DNA from: Pseudomonas sp. TMP9
Lineage (GTDB): Bacteria; Pseudomonadota; Gammaproteobacteria; Pseudomonadales; Pseudomonadaceae
NCBI RefSeq assembly: GCF_037943105.1
Contig: NZ_CP149803.1
Span: 186,001 to 250,000 of the forward strand
Length of the DNA stretch: 64,000 nucleotides
Reading direction: 5' to 3'
Shown here in pieces: positions 18,427-29,492 of the stretch. How positions within the stretch are numbered: the first letter of the stretch is position 1; every line of letters begins with the position of its first letter. The notes beneath the pieces are model-generated. The model had not been told where the DNA came from. It saw nothing but the letters and a program-made list of their open reading frames with translations, and ran no database searches. The translations under genes were made by a program, and so were the position numbers.

Positions 18427-20316
18427 ATGACTTCTACATCACGTTACTTCAGTTGGCTGCTGCTGCCCGTATTGGCGCTGTGCAGCTTGGTTGTTATGGC
18501 CGAACCCATTGAGGGCGCTGCGCAAGCCCTGCACCTGCTGGGCTACTTGGGCGCTGATTACCCAGCCACCGTGGCCAATGGGCAGGTTATCGACCCCGAC
18601 GAATACCGCGAGCAGCTGGAGTTTCTCACTGTACTGCAAGGGTTGGTGGTTGCGCTGCCGGCGCATCGTCAACAGGCCGAGTTGCAGCAGGGGTTGGTCA
18701 GCCTGCGCCAAGGCATCGAGCAGCGCGTGGAAGGTATTCAGGTCACCCAGCAAGCGCGTCAGCTGGCGGCCACTCTGGCCACAGCTTATGACGTCAACCA
18801 AGCCCCGGCTATGACTCCCGATCCAAGCCGTGGCGCGCCGCTGTTTGCCCAGCATTGCAGTGTTTGCCATGGCGTCAGCGGTGCGGGCGATGGGCCGGCA
18901 GGTATCGGTTTGCAGCCGCCGCCGTCGAATTTGCGTGATGCAGCGCGTCTCAATCGGCTCAGCCTGTACGACCTCTACAACACCATCGGCTTAGGCATCA
19001 ACGGCACCGATATGGCTGGCTATGCCGACCAACTGGATGAGCGTCAGCGCTGGGATTTGGCCAGTTATATCGCCGGGTTTAGTGCCACATCTGTTGCGCC
19101 AGGTGAACCATTCGGCCTAGCAGCGTTGGCCGGTATGACGCCGGCTGAGGTCGTGGCTACCCAAGGCGACACTTCTGCTGCACGCTTTCGCGCTCAGCGT
19201 GCACAACCGCCGGTGCAGCAACGCGACCCGCAGCAGTTGATTGGGCATACGCAGGCGATGCTTGAGCGCAGCCTGAGTGCTTACCGTGAGGGTGAGCATG
19301 AACAGGCCTACGACCTCTCGGTAGCGGCCTATTTAGAGGGTTTTGAGCTGGTTGAGGGGGCGTTGAACAACCTCGACCCCGTGCAACGTAAAACCACCGA
19401 ACGGGCGCTGATGGCCTACCGGCAGGCTTTGCAGGATGCGTTATCAGTGCCGCAAGTGGCGCAGCGCTTGGAGCAGGCCAAGGCCGAACTGGCGACTTCT
19501 GCCGCGTTGCTCGACAGTGACAGCCTGTCGAGTTCGTTAAGTTTTTTCTCCAGTCTGCTGATTTTGCTGCGCGAAGGCCTTGAAACGATCTTGGTGCTGG
19601 CGGCCATTCTTGCGTTCTTACGCAATACCGGCCAGCAGCAAGCGGTGCGCAGCGTGCATCTCGGTTGGGGCCTGGCCTTGCTGGCAGGCGTTGCCACTTG
19701 GGCGTTGGCGGCGTACCTGATTGATGTCAGCGGCGCTCAGCGTGAGTTGCTCGAGGGCGCTACGGCATTGTTCGCCAGCGTGATGGTGCTGTGGCTGGGC
19801 GTATGGATGCATGATCGCCGGCATGCCGCCGCGTGGCAGGGCTACATCAAGAGCAGTTTGGTTGGCGACGGGGGCCGTTTCGGCTTCGCCGTATTGGCGT
19901 TCTTCTCGGTGTACCGCGAGCTGTTCGAAGTCATCCTGTTCTACGAAACCCTCTGGCTGCAGGCCGGCCCGCATGGCCACGGCATGGTTCTGGCGGGGGC
20001 GGCGGCGGCTCTGGTGCTGCTGCTTGGGCTGGCGTGGGTCATTTTGCGCGGCTCGCGCACGCTGCCTTTGGCCACCTTCTTCGGCGCTAACGCAGTGTTG
20101 CTCTGTGCGCTTTCGGTGGTGTTTGCCGGTCACGGCATAGCGGCTCTGCAGGAGGCGGGAATACTCAATACGCAGCCGGTGGCGTTTTTTGAGTTCGACT
20201 GGCTGGGGATTCATGCGGACGCTTACGGTCTTGCTGCTCAAGCAACCGCGTTGGTGGCGATTATCGTGCTTTACGGTCGCAGTTGGAGGGTCGGGCGTCG
20301 GCGTTTGGCTGGTTAA
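18427..20316 (+). CDS. Cytochrome c-FTR1 fusion iron permease
   Basis: A 629-residue fusion. After a signal peptide (LLPVLALCSLVVMA) a periplasmic part contains a c-type heme site CSVCH near residue 143 with a later Met-containing segment GTDMAGYADQL. The C-terminal half (about 375-625) is the FTR1 permease with seven membrane segments, the first iron motif as REGLETILVL and a second as YRELFEVILF, a variant of REGxE. FTR1 proteins import ferric iron after oxidation of Fe(II), so an attached cytochrome may take the electron. It stands alone, without efeO/efeB neighbours; the DUF188 gene follows. Confidence 0.9.
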   Translation: MTSTSRYFSWLLLPVLALCSLVVMAEPIEGAAQALHLLGYLGADYPATVANGQVIDPDEYREQLEFLTVLQGLVVALPAHRQQAELQQGLVSLRQGIEQRVEGIQVTQQARQLAATLATAYDVNQAPAMTPDPSRGAPLFAQHCSVCHGVSGAGDGPAGIGLQPPPSNLRDAARLNRLSLYDLYNTIGLGINGTDMAGYADQLDERQRWDLASYIAGFSATSVAPGEPFGLAALAGMTPAEVVATQGDTSAARFRAQRAQPPVQQRDPQQLIGHTQAMLERSLSAYREGEHEQAYDLSVAAYLEGFELVEGALNNLDPVQRKTTERALMAYRQALQDALSVPQVAQRLEQAKAELATSAALLDSDSLSSSLSFFSSLLILLREGLETILVLAAILAFLRNTGQQQAVRSVHLGWGLALLAGVATWALAAYLIDVSGAQRELLEGATALFASVMVLWLGVWMHDRRHAAAWQGYIKSSLVGDGGRFGFAVLAFFSVYRELFEVILFYETLWLQAGPHGHGMVLAGAAAALVLLLGLAWVILRGSRTLPLATFFGANAVLLCALSVVFAGHGIAALQEAGILNTQPVAFFEFDWLGIHADAYGLAAQATALVAIIVLYGRSWRVGRRRLAG

Positions 20317-20380
20317 GCGGCCGGGCGTTGCCGGTATGGCTTACCATGCCGGCTTTGACGCTCACGGAGAACGCTGCGCC

Positions 20381-20836
20381 ATGCGAGTTTGGATTGATGC
20401 CGATGCTTGCCCCAAAGCCGCCAAGGAACAGGTGGTCAAATTCGCGTTAAAGCGACGTTTCGAGGTGCTTTTGGTGGCCGGCCAGGCGCAAGTTAAGCCG
20501 ACCTACAGTTGTGTACGCCTGATTGTGGTGCCCAGCGGGCCGGATGCTGCCGATGATTACTTGGTGGAGCATGCGTTGCCGGGGGAGTTGGTGATTTGTA
20601 GCGACGTGCCGCTGGCGGATCGCTTGGTCAAGAAAGGCGTGGCCGTGCTTGATCCGCGTGGCCGTGAGTTTGATGAACGCAACATGGGCGACAAGCTGGC
20701 GGTGCGCAACTTGTTTACCGAGCTGCGCGAGTCGGGCCAAGTCGGCGGCGGTCAACCGCCTTACGCCGAGCGCGACAAGCAGGCGTTTGCCAATTCACTG
20801 GATCGGATTCTCACCCGCCTGCTACGTCAAGCCTGA
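20381..20836 (+). CDS. YaiI/YqxD (DUF188, UPF0178) family protein
   Basis: A 151-residue cytoplasmic protein. It opens MRVWIDADACPKAAKEQV and includes VVPSGPDAADDYLVEH, DVPLADRLVKKGVAVLDPRG and GQVGGGQPPYAERDKQAFANSLDR, all strong family marks with a PIN-domain-like pattern of acidic residues. A nuclease-like role has been suggested for the fold but not shown. The ATG at 20381 starts the conserved N-terminus; a GGAG lies 12 bases before. It follows the FTR1 gene by 64 bases and converges on the thioesterase gene. Confidence 0.92.
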   Translation: MRVWIDADACPKAAKEQVVKFALKRRFEVLLVAGQAQVKPTYSCVRLIVVPSGPDAADDYLVEHALPGELVICSDVPLADRLVKKGVAVLDPRGREFDERNMGDKLAVRNLFTELRESGQVGGGQPPYAERDKQAFANSLDRILTRLLRQA

Positions 20837-20839
20837 GCC

Positions 20840-21310
20840 TTAACCGCACAGATAAGTACCGGTGCCGACCGCGACTAGGGTGCCGTTATCGCTGTGCAAT
20901 TCACTGCGTACTACGGCAACTTTATTGCCGCTGCGTAGCAAGACTGCGCTGGCAGTAAAGCGTTCACCGCGCCCTGGGCGCAGGTAGTCGACGCGCAGGT
21001 CAATGGTGCCGAGTTTAGACAGCCGCGCCATGCGCTCGGTGCTGGACAGATGTTGATGCTTGTCGAATGCGCCGATCAGCGCCATGGCCCCGCCAGCCAC
21101 ATCCAGCAGTGAAGAAATAACCCCGCCATGCAAGATGCCATGCATAAAGTTGCCAATCAGCTCGGGTTTCATCGGCAGGTGCATGGTCACGCGCTGGGTG
21201 CTGAGTTCATCCAGCTCAATGCCGAGCATCTGGTTAAAGGGGATGCGCTGGAAGAAGCTGCTGACCGCTTGCTGTAACTCGTCGGTGAGCTCGAAGGGTG
21301 GTTTGCTCAT
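20840..21310 (-). CDS. PaaI-type hotdog thioesterase
   Basis: A 156-residue hotdog-fold protein. The active-site region FMHGILHGGVISSLLDVAGGAMA (about 55-77) has the HGG turn and the acidic residue of the PaaI/4HBT-II thioesterases; IDLRVDYLRPGRGERFTASA is the usual central strand pair. It should hydrolyse an acyl-CoA, but the acyl group is unknown. It is convergent with the DUF188 gene with a three-base gap. The upstream 137 bases to elbB show no clear promoter or terminator. Confidence 0.9.
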   Translation of the reverse strand: MSKPPFELTDELQQAVSSFFQRIPFNQMLGIELDELSTQRVTMHLPMKPELIGNFMHGILHGGVISSLLDVAGGAMALIGAFDKHQHLSSTERMARLSKLGTIDLRVDYLRPGRGERFTASAVLLRSGNKVAVVRSELHSDNGTLVAVGTGTYLCG

Positions 21311-21447
21311 GAGGAGTTATGCCTGATTGAAAGGGTGTTCAACCTGCCGCATTGCGACCGGCCTGACCAGTGGCGCGGCTGGAGTACCGCGCGCATTGGC
21401 AGATTTGGCTTGATTTTGGCCAGATCGGCGGCTGAAAGACCTGTGCT

Positions 21448-22110
21448 TTATGCCGGGTGGCTGAGCTCCAATACTCGGTCCACCAGCTTATTGATGCCTG
21501 AAGCGGCTTCGCTGATTGATTGGGCAACCATATAGGCGGGCGTGCTCACCAGTTTGCGCTCGGCGTCTTCGACAATCTCGCTGACGGTGCACTCATGGTG
21601 TTCCACGCCCATCTGCACCAGGGTGGCGGCGGTTTCGGGGTCGTTGCCGATGGTGCAGATCACGCCAGCGCCGAAGATTTTTGCTGCCAATGCCGGGGCG
21701 ATGCACATCAGCCCAACCGGTTTTCCCGCCTTGAGGAAGGCTTGCGCGGCGCTCAGTACATCCGGCTGCACCGTACAGTTGGCGCCGCTGATGGCGAAGT
21801 CCGAGAGGTTTTTGGCTACGCCAAAGCCGCCGGGCATAATCAGCGCATCAAAGTCAGCAACGTGCAGTGCTTTGACGTCTTTGATATTGCCACGGGCAAT
21901 GCGCGCCGACTCCACCAGCACATTGCGCGTCTCGTTCATTTCATCACCGCTGTAGTGATCCACCACATGCAGTTGCGCCACGTTGGGCGCGAAGCACTGC
22001 ACCTGAGCGCCGCGCTGGTCGAGACGCAGCAGGGTGATCACACTTTCATGGATTTCCGCACCGTCATAGACGCCACAGCCGGACAGAATCACCGCGACTT
22101 TCTTGTTCAT
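21448..22110 (-). CDS. elbB: Glyoxalase ElbB, DJ-1/PfpI superfamily
   Basis: A 220-residue protein beginning MNKKVAVILSGCGVYDGAEIHES, diagnostic for ElbB (isoprenoid biosynthesis protein with amidotransferase-like domain). The nucleophile elbow is GLMCIAPALAAK near residue 135, with the catalytic cysteine in MCIAP; FDALIMPGGFGVAKNLSDFA is the glutamine amidotransferase-like motif. Family members show glyoxalase III activity. It is divergent from the sterol desaturase-like gene across 234 bases. Confidence 0.93.
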   Translation of the reverse strand: MNKKVAVILSGCGVYDGAEIHESVITLLRLDQRGAQVQCFAPNVAQLHVVDHYSGDEMNETRNVLVESARIARGNIKDVKALHVADFDALIMPGGFGVAKNLSDFAISGANCTVQPDVLSAAQAFLKAGKPVGLMCIAPALAAKIFGAGVICTIGNDPETAATLVQMGVEHHECTVSEIVEDAERKLVSTPAYMVAQSISEAASGINKLVDRVLELSHPA

Positions 22111-22344
22111 TTAGTTCTCCTGAATTACCAGCCGTATTGGTTTAAGTTGTTTGCGTTGAGCCCGTTTTAACTCAGCTAAGGCGCCGCGCTTGCGATCGTT
22201 GCGGGCCGCGGACTGTCGCCATATGCCACTTAGGTTGGCACGGTGCGCCGCGAGGGGCGTGTGCGACTGGGCTAGGATTAATTGAGCAATCCTAGCCGTT
22301 AGCGTTGCTCAGCGATATGGCGGCACCCCGCAACAGGTGAAACT

Positions 22345-23583
22345 ATGAATTACATCCTCTACGCCGTACCGTTTTTCCTTGTTTTGATCGCGCTGGAGCT
22401 GCTGCTCGACCGCTGGCGTGGCCTGAGCACCTATCGCTTCTCCGATGCCATCAACAGCATCAGTGCCGGCGTGCTGTCGACCACTGTGGGCCTATTGACC
22501 AAAGCGGTCGGGCTGCTGATTTACACCTTTGCCTGGCAACAACTGGCGCTGTTTGAGTTGTCGGCCAGCAGCTTGTTGGTTTGGCTATTTGCCTTTGTTT
22601 TTTATGATTTTTGCTACTACTGGAACCACCGCCTGGGCCATGAGCGCAATGTGCTCTGGGCCGCGCATTCGGTGCACCATCAGAGCGAGGACTACAACCT
22701 GTCCACCGCGCTACGGCAGACCAGCACCGGGTTTATTTTTGGCTGGATTTTCTACCTGCCCATGGCGCTAGCCGGAGTGCCGCCGTTGGTGTTTTTGACG
22801 GTGGCCGCACTCAACTTGCTCTATCAGTTTTGGGTGCACACCCGGCACATCCCTAAGCTTGGCTGGTTTGAATGGTGCTTTATCACCCCCTCCAACCACC
22901 GTGTGCACCATGCGCAGAATGCTGTGTATATGGATCGCAATTACGGCGGCGTATTTATTCTCTGGGATCGGTTGTTCGGTACCTTTCAGGAGGAGCTGGA
23001 TGAGCAGCCGGTGATCTTCGGTGTGACCACGCCGCTGGCGAGTTGGAACCCGCTGTGGGCGAATGCGCAGTTTTATGTGGCGCTTTGGCGTGACGCCGTG
23101 CGTGCTGAGTCTTGGTGGGACAAGCTGCGCATCTGGTTTATGCGCACGGGCTGGCGGCCAGCCGATGTGGCGGCCAAATACCCGCAAAGCAAGCCGGACC
23201 TCGCGCAGTTCATCAAATTCGACGTAACGCTGAGCGTGGCGCAGAAAGTCTATGCCGGCGTGCAGTTCAGCCTGTATGTCGCGGGCGGTACGCTGCTGAT
23301 GGGCATGGGCGAGCAGCTAAGCCTGGGACAGGCGCTGCTAGGCGTGAGCTGGGTGGCGTTTGGTTTGTGCGTGATAGGCTTTTGGCTGGAGAACCGGGCC
23401 AACGCCAGACACCTGGAGATGCTGCGGTTGCTGCTCAACGTCCCCGCTGTCTGGCTGGCGCTGCAAATGGGTATGCTGACTATGGCTCAGCCGCTGCTGT
23501 GGGCATTGCTGCTGGGCTACAGCCTGCTCAGCTTAGGTGCCCTGTTATGGGCGCCACGCGGACAGGCGGCCGTAGCTGCCTAA
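22345..23583 (+). CDS. Sterol desaturase / fatty acid hydroxylase family protein
   Basis: A 412-residue inner-membrane protein with the di-iron histidine clusters of the fatty acid hydroxylase superfamily: HRLGH, HSVHH and NHRVHH (about residues 92-190), with an additional histidine in WVHTRHIP. The N-terminal 240 residues form the catalytic unit. The C-terminal part has further hydrophobic segments (about 305-405) ending in RGQAAVAA, longer than minimal family members. It likely hydroxylates or desaturates a lipid; the substrate is unknown. It is a single-gene unit followed by a stem-loop. Confidence 0.9.
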   Translation: MNYILYAVPFFLVLIALELLLDRWRGLSTYRFSDAINSISAGVLSTTVGLLTKAVGLLIYTFAWQQLALFELSASSLLVWLFAFVFYDFCYYWNHRLGHERNVLWAAHSVHHQSEDYNLSTALRQTSTGFIFGWIFYLPMALAGVPPLVFLTVAALNLLYQFWVHTRHIPKLGWFEWCFITPSNHRVHHAQNAVYMDRNYGGVFILWDRLFGTFQEELDEQPVIFGVTTPLASWNPLWANAQFYVALWRDAVRAESWWDKLRIWFMRTGWRPADVAAKYPQSKPDLAQFIKFDVTLSVAQKVYAGVQFSLYVAGGTLLMGMGEQLSLGQALLGVSWVAFGLCVIGFWLENRANARHLEMLRLLLNVPAVWLALQMGMLTMAQPLLWALLLGYSLLSLGALLWAPRGQAAVAA

Positions 23584-23608
23584 AACCTCGGGTTAGCTGA
23601 CTAACGTC

Positions 23609-23645
23609 ATCACGGTGGACAGGCGCAGGCCTGCTCCACCGTGAT
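23609..23645 (+). terminator. Stem-loop after the sterol desaturase gene
   Basis: ATCACGGTGGA (23609-23619) is a perfect inverted repeat of TCCACCGTGAT (23635-23645), and the loop contains a further AGG/CCT pairing. There is no T tract afterwards, so it is either a weak terminator or an mRNA 3'-end-stabilising structure. It separates the desaturase gene from the hemB promoter. Confidence 0.5.
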
Positions 23646-23752
23646 CGCATCAGGGCGCAGAAAGTGCCCTGGCCCGCGCGCGTTCAACATATCTTCGTAC
23701 TAGTTGCAGCGTTATGCTGGCGAGGCATGCGCCGCGCGATTGCAGCGCGTAG

Positions 23753-24844
<1,092 letters not shown>

Positions 24845-24862
24845 CCCCTCCAGGACTTTTCA

Positions 24863-27067
24863 ATGAACACCGAAGGACTCAGTACCCCTGAATTGGCAGA
24901 CGCCCAGCCGGTCGTCGATGAGGTTGTAGCCGTGCAAGCACCTGTCATCGAGGCCCCCGCGCCGGTTGCGGCGGCGCCTGTGGTGGTGCACAACCTGGAT
25001 GACAGCAGCCTGTATATCCACCGCGAGCTGTCGCAGCTGCAATTCAATATCCGCGTGCTGGAACAGGCGCTGGATGAGTCCTACCCGTTGCTGGAGCGGC
25101 TGAAGTTCCTGCTGATTTTCTCCAGCAACCTCGACGAATTCTTTGAAATCCGTGTGGCCGGCTTGAAGAAGCAGATCAACTTCGCCCGTGAGCAAGCCGG
25201 TGCCGATGGTCTTCAGCCTCATCAAGCGTTGGCGCGAATTGCCGAGTTGGTGCACGAGCAGGTGGACCGCCAGTACGCCATTCTTAACGACACCCTGTTC
25301 CCCGCGCTGGCCAAGCACAACGTCAATTTTATCCGTCGGCGCTTTTGGACCGCTAAGCACAAAGCGTGGGTACGCCGTTATTTTCGCGATGAGATCGCGC
25401 CGATCATCACCCCAATTGGCCTCGACCCAACGCACCCGTTCCCGCTGCTGGTGAACAAGAGCTTGAATTTTATCGTCGAGCTGGAAGGTGTCGATGCCTT
25501 CGGTCGCGATTCCGGTCTGGCCATCATCCCGGCGCCGCGCTTGCTACCGCGTATTATTAAGGTGCCGGAGGATGTCGGCGGTCCGGGCGACAATTTTGTG
25601 TTTCTCTCGTCAATGATCCACGCCCACGCCGACGACCTGTTCCAAGGCATGAAGGTTAAGGGTTGTTACCAGTTCCGCCTGACCCGCAATGCTGACTTGT
25701 CGGTGGACACCGAAGACGTTGAAGACCTGGCCCGCGCGCTGCGTGGCGAGCTGTTCAGCCGCCGCTATGGTGATGCGGTGCGTTTGGAGGTGGTCGATTC
25801 GTGCCCGCGGCCGCTGTTGGATTACCTGCTCAAGCAGTTCAACCTGACTGAATCTGAGTTGTACCGCGTTAATGGGCCGGTCAACCTGACTCGGCTGTTC
25901 AGCATTACCGGGCTGGAAAGCCATCCCGAGCTGCAATACACGCCGTTCACGCCCGTTATTCCGAAGCTGCTGCAGAACGCTGAGAATATTTTCAGCGTGG
26001 TCAGCAAGCAGGACATCCTCTTGCTGCACCCCTTTGAGTCGTTCACACCCGTGGTCGACTTGCTGCGTCAAGCGGCGAAAGACCCGCACGTATTGGCGAT
26101 CAAGCAGACGCTGTATCGCTCCGGGGCTAACTCGGAAATTGTTGATGCGCTGGTGGATGCTGCGCGTAACGGCAAGGAAGTCACGGCGGTCATCGAGCTG
26201 CGTGCGCGGTTCGATGAAGAGTCCAATCTGGCCCTAGCCAGCCGCTTACAAGCAGCCGGCGCGGTGGTGATTTACGGTGTGGTCGGTTTTAAGACTCACG
26301 CCAAAATGATGCTGATCCTGCGCCGCGAGAACGGCGATATCGTCCGTTACGCGCACTTGGGCACCGGTAACTACCATGCCGGTAACGCCAAGCTGTACAC
26401 CGATTACAGCTTGCTCACGGCTGACGTGGCGCTTGGCGAGGACGTCTCCAAACTGTTCAGCCAGTTAATCGGCATGGGTAAAACCCTGCGCATGAAAAAA
26501 CTGCTGCATGCGCCCTTTACCTTGAAAAAGACCCTGCTCGACATGATCGCCCGCGAAACCGCAACGGCCGCCGAAGGCAAGCCGGCGCATATCATGGCCA
26601 AGTTCAATTCGCTGACCGATGCCAAGATCATTCGCGCGCTGTACAAAGCCAGCCAGGCTGGGGTGAAGATCGATCTGGTGGTGCGCGGCATGTGCTGCCT
26701 GCGTCCAGGTATTGCTGGGGTTTCGCACAATATTCAGGTGCGCTCGATCATCGGCCGCTTCTTGGAGCACACGCGGGTGTTTTACTTCCTCAATGGCGGC
26801 GAAGAGCAGATCTACCTGTCGAGTGCCGACTGGATGGAGCGCAACCTCGATAAGCGCGTGGAAACGTGCTTCCCGGTGGAAGGCAAAAAACTGATTCTGC
26901 GGGTTAAAAAGGAGCTGGAAAGCTACCTGACGGATAATACCCAAGCCTGGGTGTTGCAATCGGATGGGCGTTACCTGCGCAGCAGCCCGAGCGGCAACCA
27001 AAACCCCCGCAGCGCGCAGGCCGGCCTGCTCGAAAAGCTCACCGCGCCGGTGATCAGCGCCCGATAA
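24863..27067 (+). CDS. ppk: Polyphosphate kinase 1
   Basis: A 734-residue PPK1 that polymerises ATP gamma-phosphate into polyphosphate. The first 45 residues are an Ala/Pro/Val-rich extension; the PPK1 core starts at [14 protein letters not shown]. Family marks include the ATP-binding [12 protein letters not shown], the phospholipase D-like catalytic stretch [15 protein letters not shown] with the autophosphorylated histidine, and [21 protein letters not shown]. The protein is membrane-associated in other bacteria. It lies 18 bases after hemB, behind a probable PhoB promoter, and converges on ppx. Confidence 0.97.
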   Translation: MNTEGLSTPELADAQPVVDEVVAVQAPVIEAPAPVAAAPVVVHNLDDSSLYIHRELSQLQFNIRVLEQALDESYPLLERLKFLLIFSSNLDEFFEIRVAGLKKQINFAREQAGADGLQPHQALARIAELVHEQVDRQYAILNDTLFPALAKHNVNFIRRRFWTAKHKAWVRRYFRDEIAPIITPIGLDPTHPFPLLVNKSLNFIVELEGVDAFGRDSGLAIIPAPRLLPRIIKVPEDVGGPGDNFVFLSSMIHAHADDLFQGMKVKGCYQFRLTRNADLSVDTEDVEDLARALRGELFSRRYGDAVRLEVVDSCPRPLLDYLLKQFNLTESELYRVNGPVNLTRLFSITGLESHPELQYTPFTPVIPKLLQNAENIFSVVSKQDILLLHPFESFTPVVDLLRQAAKDPHVLAIKQTLYRSGANSEIVDALVDAARNGKEVTAVIELRARFDEESNLALASRLQAAGAVVIYGVVGFKTHAKMMLILRRENGDIVRYAHLGTGNYHAGNAKLYTDYSLLTADVALGEDVSKLFSQLIGMGKTLRMKKLLHAPFTLKKTLLDMIARETATAAEGKPAHIMAKFNSLTDAKIIRALYKASQAGVKIDLVVRGMCCLRPGIAGVSHNIQVRSIIGRFLEHTRVFYFLNGGEEQIYLSSADWMERNLDKRVETCFPVEGKKLILRVKKELESYLTDNTQAWVLQSDGRYLRSSPSGNQNPRSAQAGLLEKLTAPVISAR

Positions 27068-27087
27068 AAAGTTACCTGCAGCCCTCT

Positions 27088-27120
27088 CGCGCCCTTCTCC
27101 CGTTAAACGGAAGAAGGGCG
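27088..27120. terminator. Inverted repeat between convergent ppk and ppx
   Basis: GCGCCCTTCTCCCGTT (27088-27103) pairs with the segment at 27105-27120 with one mismatch, giving a 16-base near-perfect hairpin. It fills most of the 59-base gap between the two stops. No clean T tract follows on either strand, but the position suggests a bidirectional terminator. Confidence 0.6.
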
Positions 27121-27126
27121 CATGGG

Positions 27127-28629
27127 TCAGCCTACGCTCAGTTCAATACCGATACGCTTGAGCCACTCGGCTTCCTGGATAAAGTCCGCCTGGGTCAGCG
27201 GGTTGTTGTGCAACCAGCCTTCGGGGAATTGAATTTCCAAGCGTTGCTCGCGGGCTATGAGCTGCACGCAGGGCATCTCTTGTGTGCCGCGAATGTGATG
27301 GAACAAGATGGCAAAGCGCAGCAGTACGCACAGGCGAATCAGCTTGATGCCTTCGCTGCCGAACTCGGCGAACTTATCTTTGGGAATGTTGCGCCGATGA
27401 CCGCGCACCAACAGAGCGAGCATTTGTTGGTCTTGGCGTGAGAAGCCGGACAAATCCGAATGCTCGACCAAATAGGCGCCGTGCTTGTGGTACTGGTAGT
27501 GGGCAATGTCCAAGCCCACTTCATGCACCTTGGCCGCCCACCGGAGTAACTCGCGGTGCCAGTCGTCTTGCAGTTGCCAATCGGCGGCCACCTTTTCCAG
27601 CGCCGAAAGCGCTTTGCTTTCCACGCGTGCTGCCTGGTCTAGGTCGACGTGGTAGCGTTCCATCAACGAGCTGAGGGTGCGTTCGCGCACGTCTTCATGC
27701 TGGTGGCGCCCGAGCAGGTCAAACAGCACACCTTCGCGAAGCGCGCCTTCGGAGTGGCTCATACGCTGGATATCGCAAGCGTCAAAAATCGCTTCGAGAA
27801 TAGCCAGCCCGGCGGGGAAAATACCGCGGCGGTCGGGCTTGATGCCTTCTAAGTCGAGCTTTTCAGTATCGCCGATCTTAAACAATTTGCGTTTTACCCA
27901 CGCCAGCCCCTCGGGGTTGACCTCGCCGTTACCCAGTCCCGCACCTTGGATGCTTAAACCAATGGCCTTGATGGTACCGGACGCGCCGACCACATCTTCC
28001 CAACCGAGGCGGCGCAGGGCGTGTTCGATGCCCATGATCTCCAAACGCGCTGCAGTGTAAGCCTGGGCATAGCGCGCCGCAGTGATCTTGCCATCTTTGA
28101 AAAAGCGCTGGGTAAAACTCACACAGCCCATTTGCAGGCTTTCGCGCAGCAGCGGCTCGAAGCGTTGGCCGATGATAAATTCCGTGCTGCCACCACCAAT
28201 ATCGGCGACAAGGCGCCTGCCGGGGGTGTCGGAAATACTGTGGGAGACGCCAAGGTAAATCAGCCGGGCCTCTTCACGGCCGGAAATCACCTCAACTGGG
28301 TGGCCAAGAATCTCTTCGGCGCGGCGGATAAAATCACCGCGATTACGCGCTTCACGCAACGCATTGGTGCCGACCACGCGCACTGCGCCGTCTGGCAGGT
28401 TGGCGGTCAGCTGAGCAAAGCGGCGTAAACACTCGAGCCCACGCTGCATGGCCTCTTCGCTGAGCATGCGCTGCTCGTCGATATCAGCAGCCAGTTGCAC
28501 TTTGTCGCCAAGGCGTTCAAGGATGCGGATCTCGCCATGATCGGCTTTGGCCAGCACCATATGGAAGCTGTTGGAGCCCAGGTCGATAGCTGCAATCAAA
28601 GGGAAAGACTCGGCGGGGGTATGCGGCAT
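27127..28629 (-). CDS. ppx: Exopolyphosphatase
   Basis: A 500-residue Ppx/GppA family enzyme that removes phosphate from polyphosphate ends. The actin-like ATPase fold is shown by [15 protein letters not shown] (phosphate 1 loop), [14 protein letters not shown], and [14 protein letters not shown] (phosphate 2). The C-terminal HD-like helical domain (about 310-500) contains [30 protein letters not shown]. It is convergent with ppk, as in other Pseudomonas, so synthesis and breakdown of polyphosphate are encoded side by side but on separate transcripts. The start gives [20 protein letters not shown]. Confidence 0.96.
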   Translation of the reverse strand: MPHTPAESFPLIAAIDLGSNSFHMVLAKADHGEIRILERLGDKVQLAADIDEQRMLSEEAMQRGLECLRRFAQLTANLPDGAVRVVGTNALREARNRGDFIRRAEEILGHPVEVISGREEARLIYLGVSHSISDTPGRRLVADIGGGSTEFIIGQRFEPLLRESLQMGCVSFTQRFFKDGKITAARYAQAYTAARLEIMGIEHALRRLGWEDVVGASGTIKAIGLSIQGAGLGNGEVNPEGLAWVKRKLFKIGDTEKLDLEGIKPDRRGIFPAGLAILEAIFDACDIQRMSHSEGALREGVLFDLLGRHQHEDVRERTLSSLMERYHVDLDQAARVESKALSALEKVAADWQLQDDWHRELLRWAAKVHEVGLDIAHYQYHKHGAYLVEHSDLSGFSRQDQQMLALLVRGHRRNIPKDKFAEFGSEGIKLIRLCVLLRFAILFHHIRGTQEMPCVQLIAREQRLEIQFPEGWLHNNPLTQADFIQEAEWLKRIGIELSVG

Positions 28630-28842
28630 AACAGAATCATCTCAAGGCAAAACTCCGTCATCGTGCCACGATAGCCAAGCCCCGCCAACGCATACTGATG
28701 CCGCATACGCGGGCCAAGGCCGCCGTATCGAGGTGCATGCAGCGCTGGTGCGGCCCTTACCGGTCGTCCGAATGGCGTTTAGCCTGAGCGTCAGTGCGAC
28801 GTGTTTGCGGCCACACCATAGAGAAGCTCAATTGCCGCCGCC

Positions 28843-28871
28843 TTCCTGTGTGGGGAAAGCCGGGCTATGAT
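28843..28871 (+). promoter_or_regulatory. Candidate trxA promoter
   Basis: TATGAT (28866-28871) lies 36 bases before the trxA ATG, and TTCCTG (28843-28848), a partial -35 match, is 17 bases further upstream. The -10 is good but the -35 is poor. It is the best sigma-70-like pair in the 278-base divergent region between ppx and trxA. Confidence 0.35.
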
Positions 28872-28907
28872 GTGTTCATCTTTTGCTTCCGAACTCGGAG
28901 ACTTTCC

Positions 28908-29234
28908 ATGAGCGAATTCATCACCAATGTCAGCGACGCCAGCTTCGACCAAGATGTTCTGCAGGCCGAGGGGCCGGTACTGGTCGACTACTGGGCTGAG
29001 TGGTGCGGCCCGTGCAAGATGATCGCGCCGGTGCTCGATGAGATCGCCCAGACGTACCAAGGCAAACTCAAAGTCTGCAAGCTGAACATTGATGAAAACC
29101 AAGACACGCCACCGAAGTTCGGCGTGCGCGGCATCCCAACACTGATGCTGTTTAAGAATGGCAATGTTGAAGCGACCAAGGTCGGTGCATTGTCTAAGTC
29201 GCAGTTGGCAGCCTTCCTCGACAGCAACATCTAA
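28908..29234 (+). CDS. trxA: Thioredoxin 1
   Basis: A 108-residue thioredoxin, the standard length. The redox site WCGPC is at residues 32-36 within [15 protein letters not shown], and the cis-proline is in RGIPTLMLF. It reduces disulfides of cytoplasmic proteins and feeds ribonucleotide reductase with electrons from thioredoxin reductase. The ATG at 28908 follows GGAG at the usual distance; a longer frame upstream has no support. A strong terminator follows, and rho is next, the same trxA-rho neighbour pair seen in E. coli. Confidence 0.97.
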   Translation: MSEFITNVSDASFDQDVLQAEGPVLVDYWAEWCGPCKMIAPVLDEIAQTYQGKLKVCKLNIDENQDTPPKFGVRGIPTLMLFKNGNVEATKVGALSKSQLAAFLDSNI

Positions 29235-29262
29235 GCTGCGCTGAGGCGGTCATTCGCACTAG

Positions 29263-29289
29263 AAGCCCTGCACATTGCGGGGCTTTTTT
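29263..29289 (+). terminator. Intrinsic terminator of trxA
   Basis: AAGCCCTGC (29263-29271) and GCGGGGCTT (29277-29285) form a 9-base stem (one G-T pair) with a five-base loop, directly followed by a T run. This ends the trxA transcript 30-55 bases after its stop. Confidence 0.88.
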
Positions 29290-29492
29290 CTGCCTGGACG
29301 CTGGACGTGTGAATAAAACCGGTGTTACATTCGGCCTCGCTGTATTTCCTATGCAGCCTCCCGTAAGCCGTCGCCGACGCATTCCTATCCGAATCCTTCG
29401 ATACATAAGCAGACGATCAACTCGTCTTCTCAGCGGTGCGGGCTCCCAAGCTAAATAGCTTATTTCCCCTCCTTCATGATTACGTCATTCCT
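29290..29492 (+). promoter_or_regulatory. Long 5' leader of rho, possible Pseudomon-Rho RNA motif
   Basis: About 200 bases separate the trxA terminator from the rho ATG. Two hairpins are visible: AGACGA/TCGTCT (29411-29427) and AAGCTA/TAGCTT (29448-29461). A pyrimidine-rich stretch TATTTCCCCTCCTTC follows. A conserved structured element upstream of rho in Pseudomonas has been described as the Pseudomon-Rho RNA motif, thought to be cis-regulatory; I have not aligned this leader to that model. Rho is known to control its own level in other bacteria. Confidence 0.5.
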
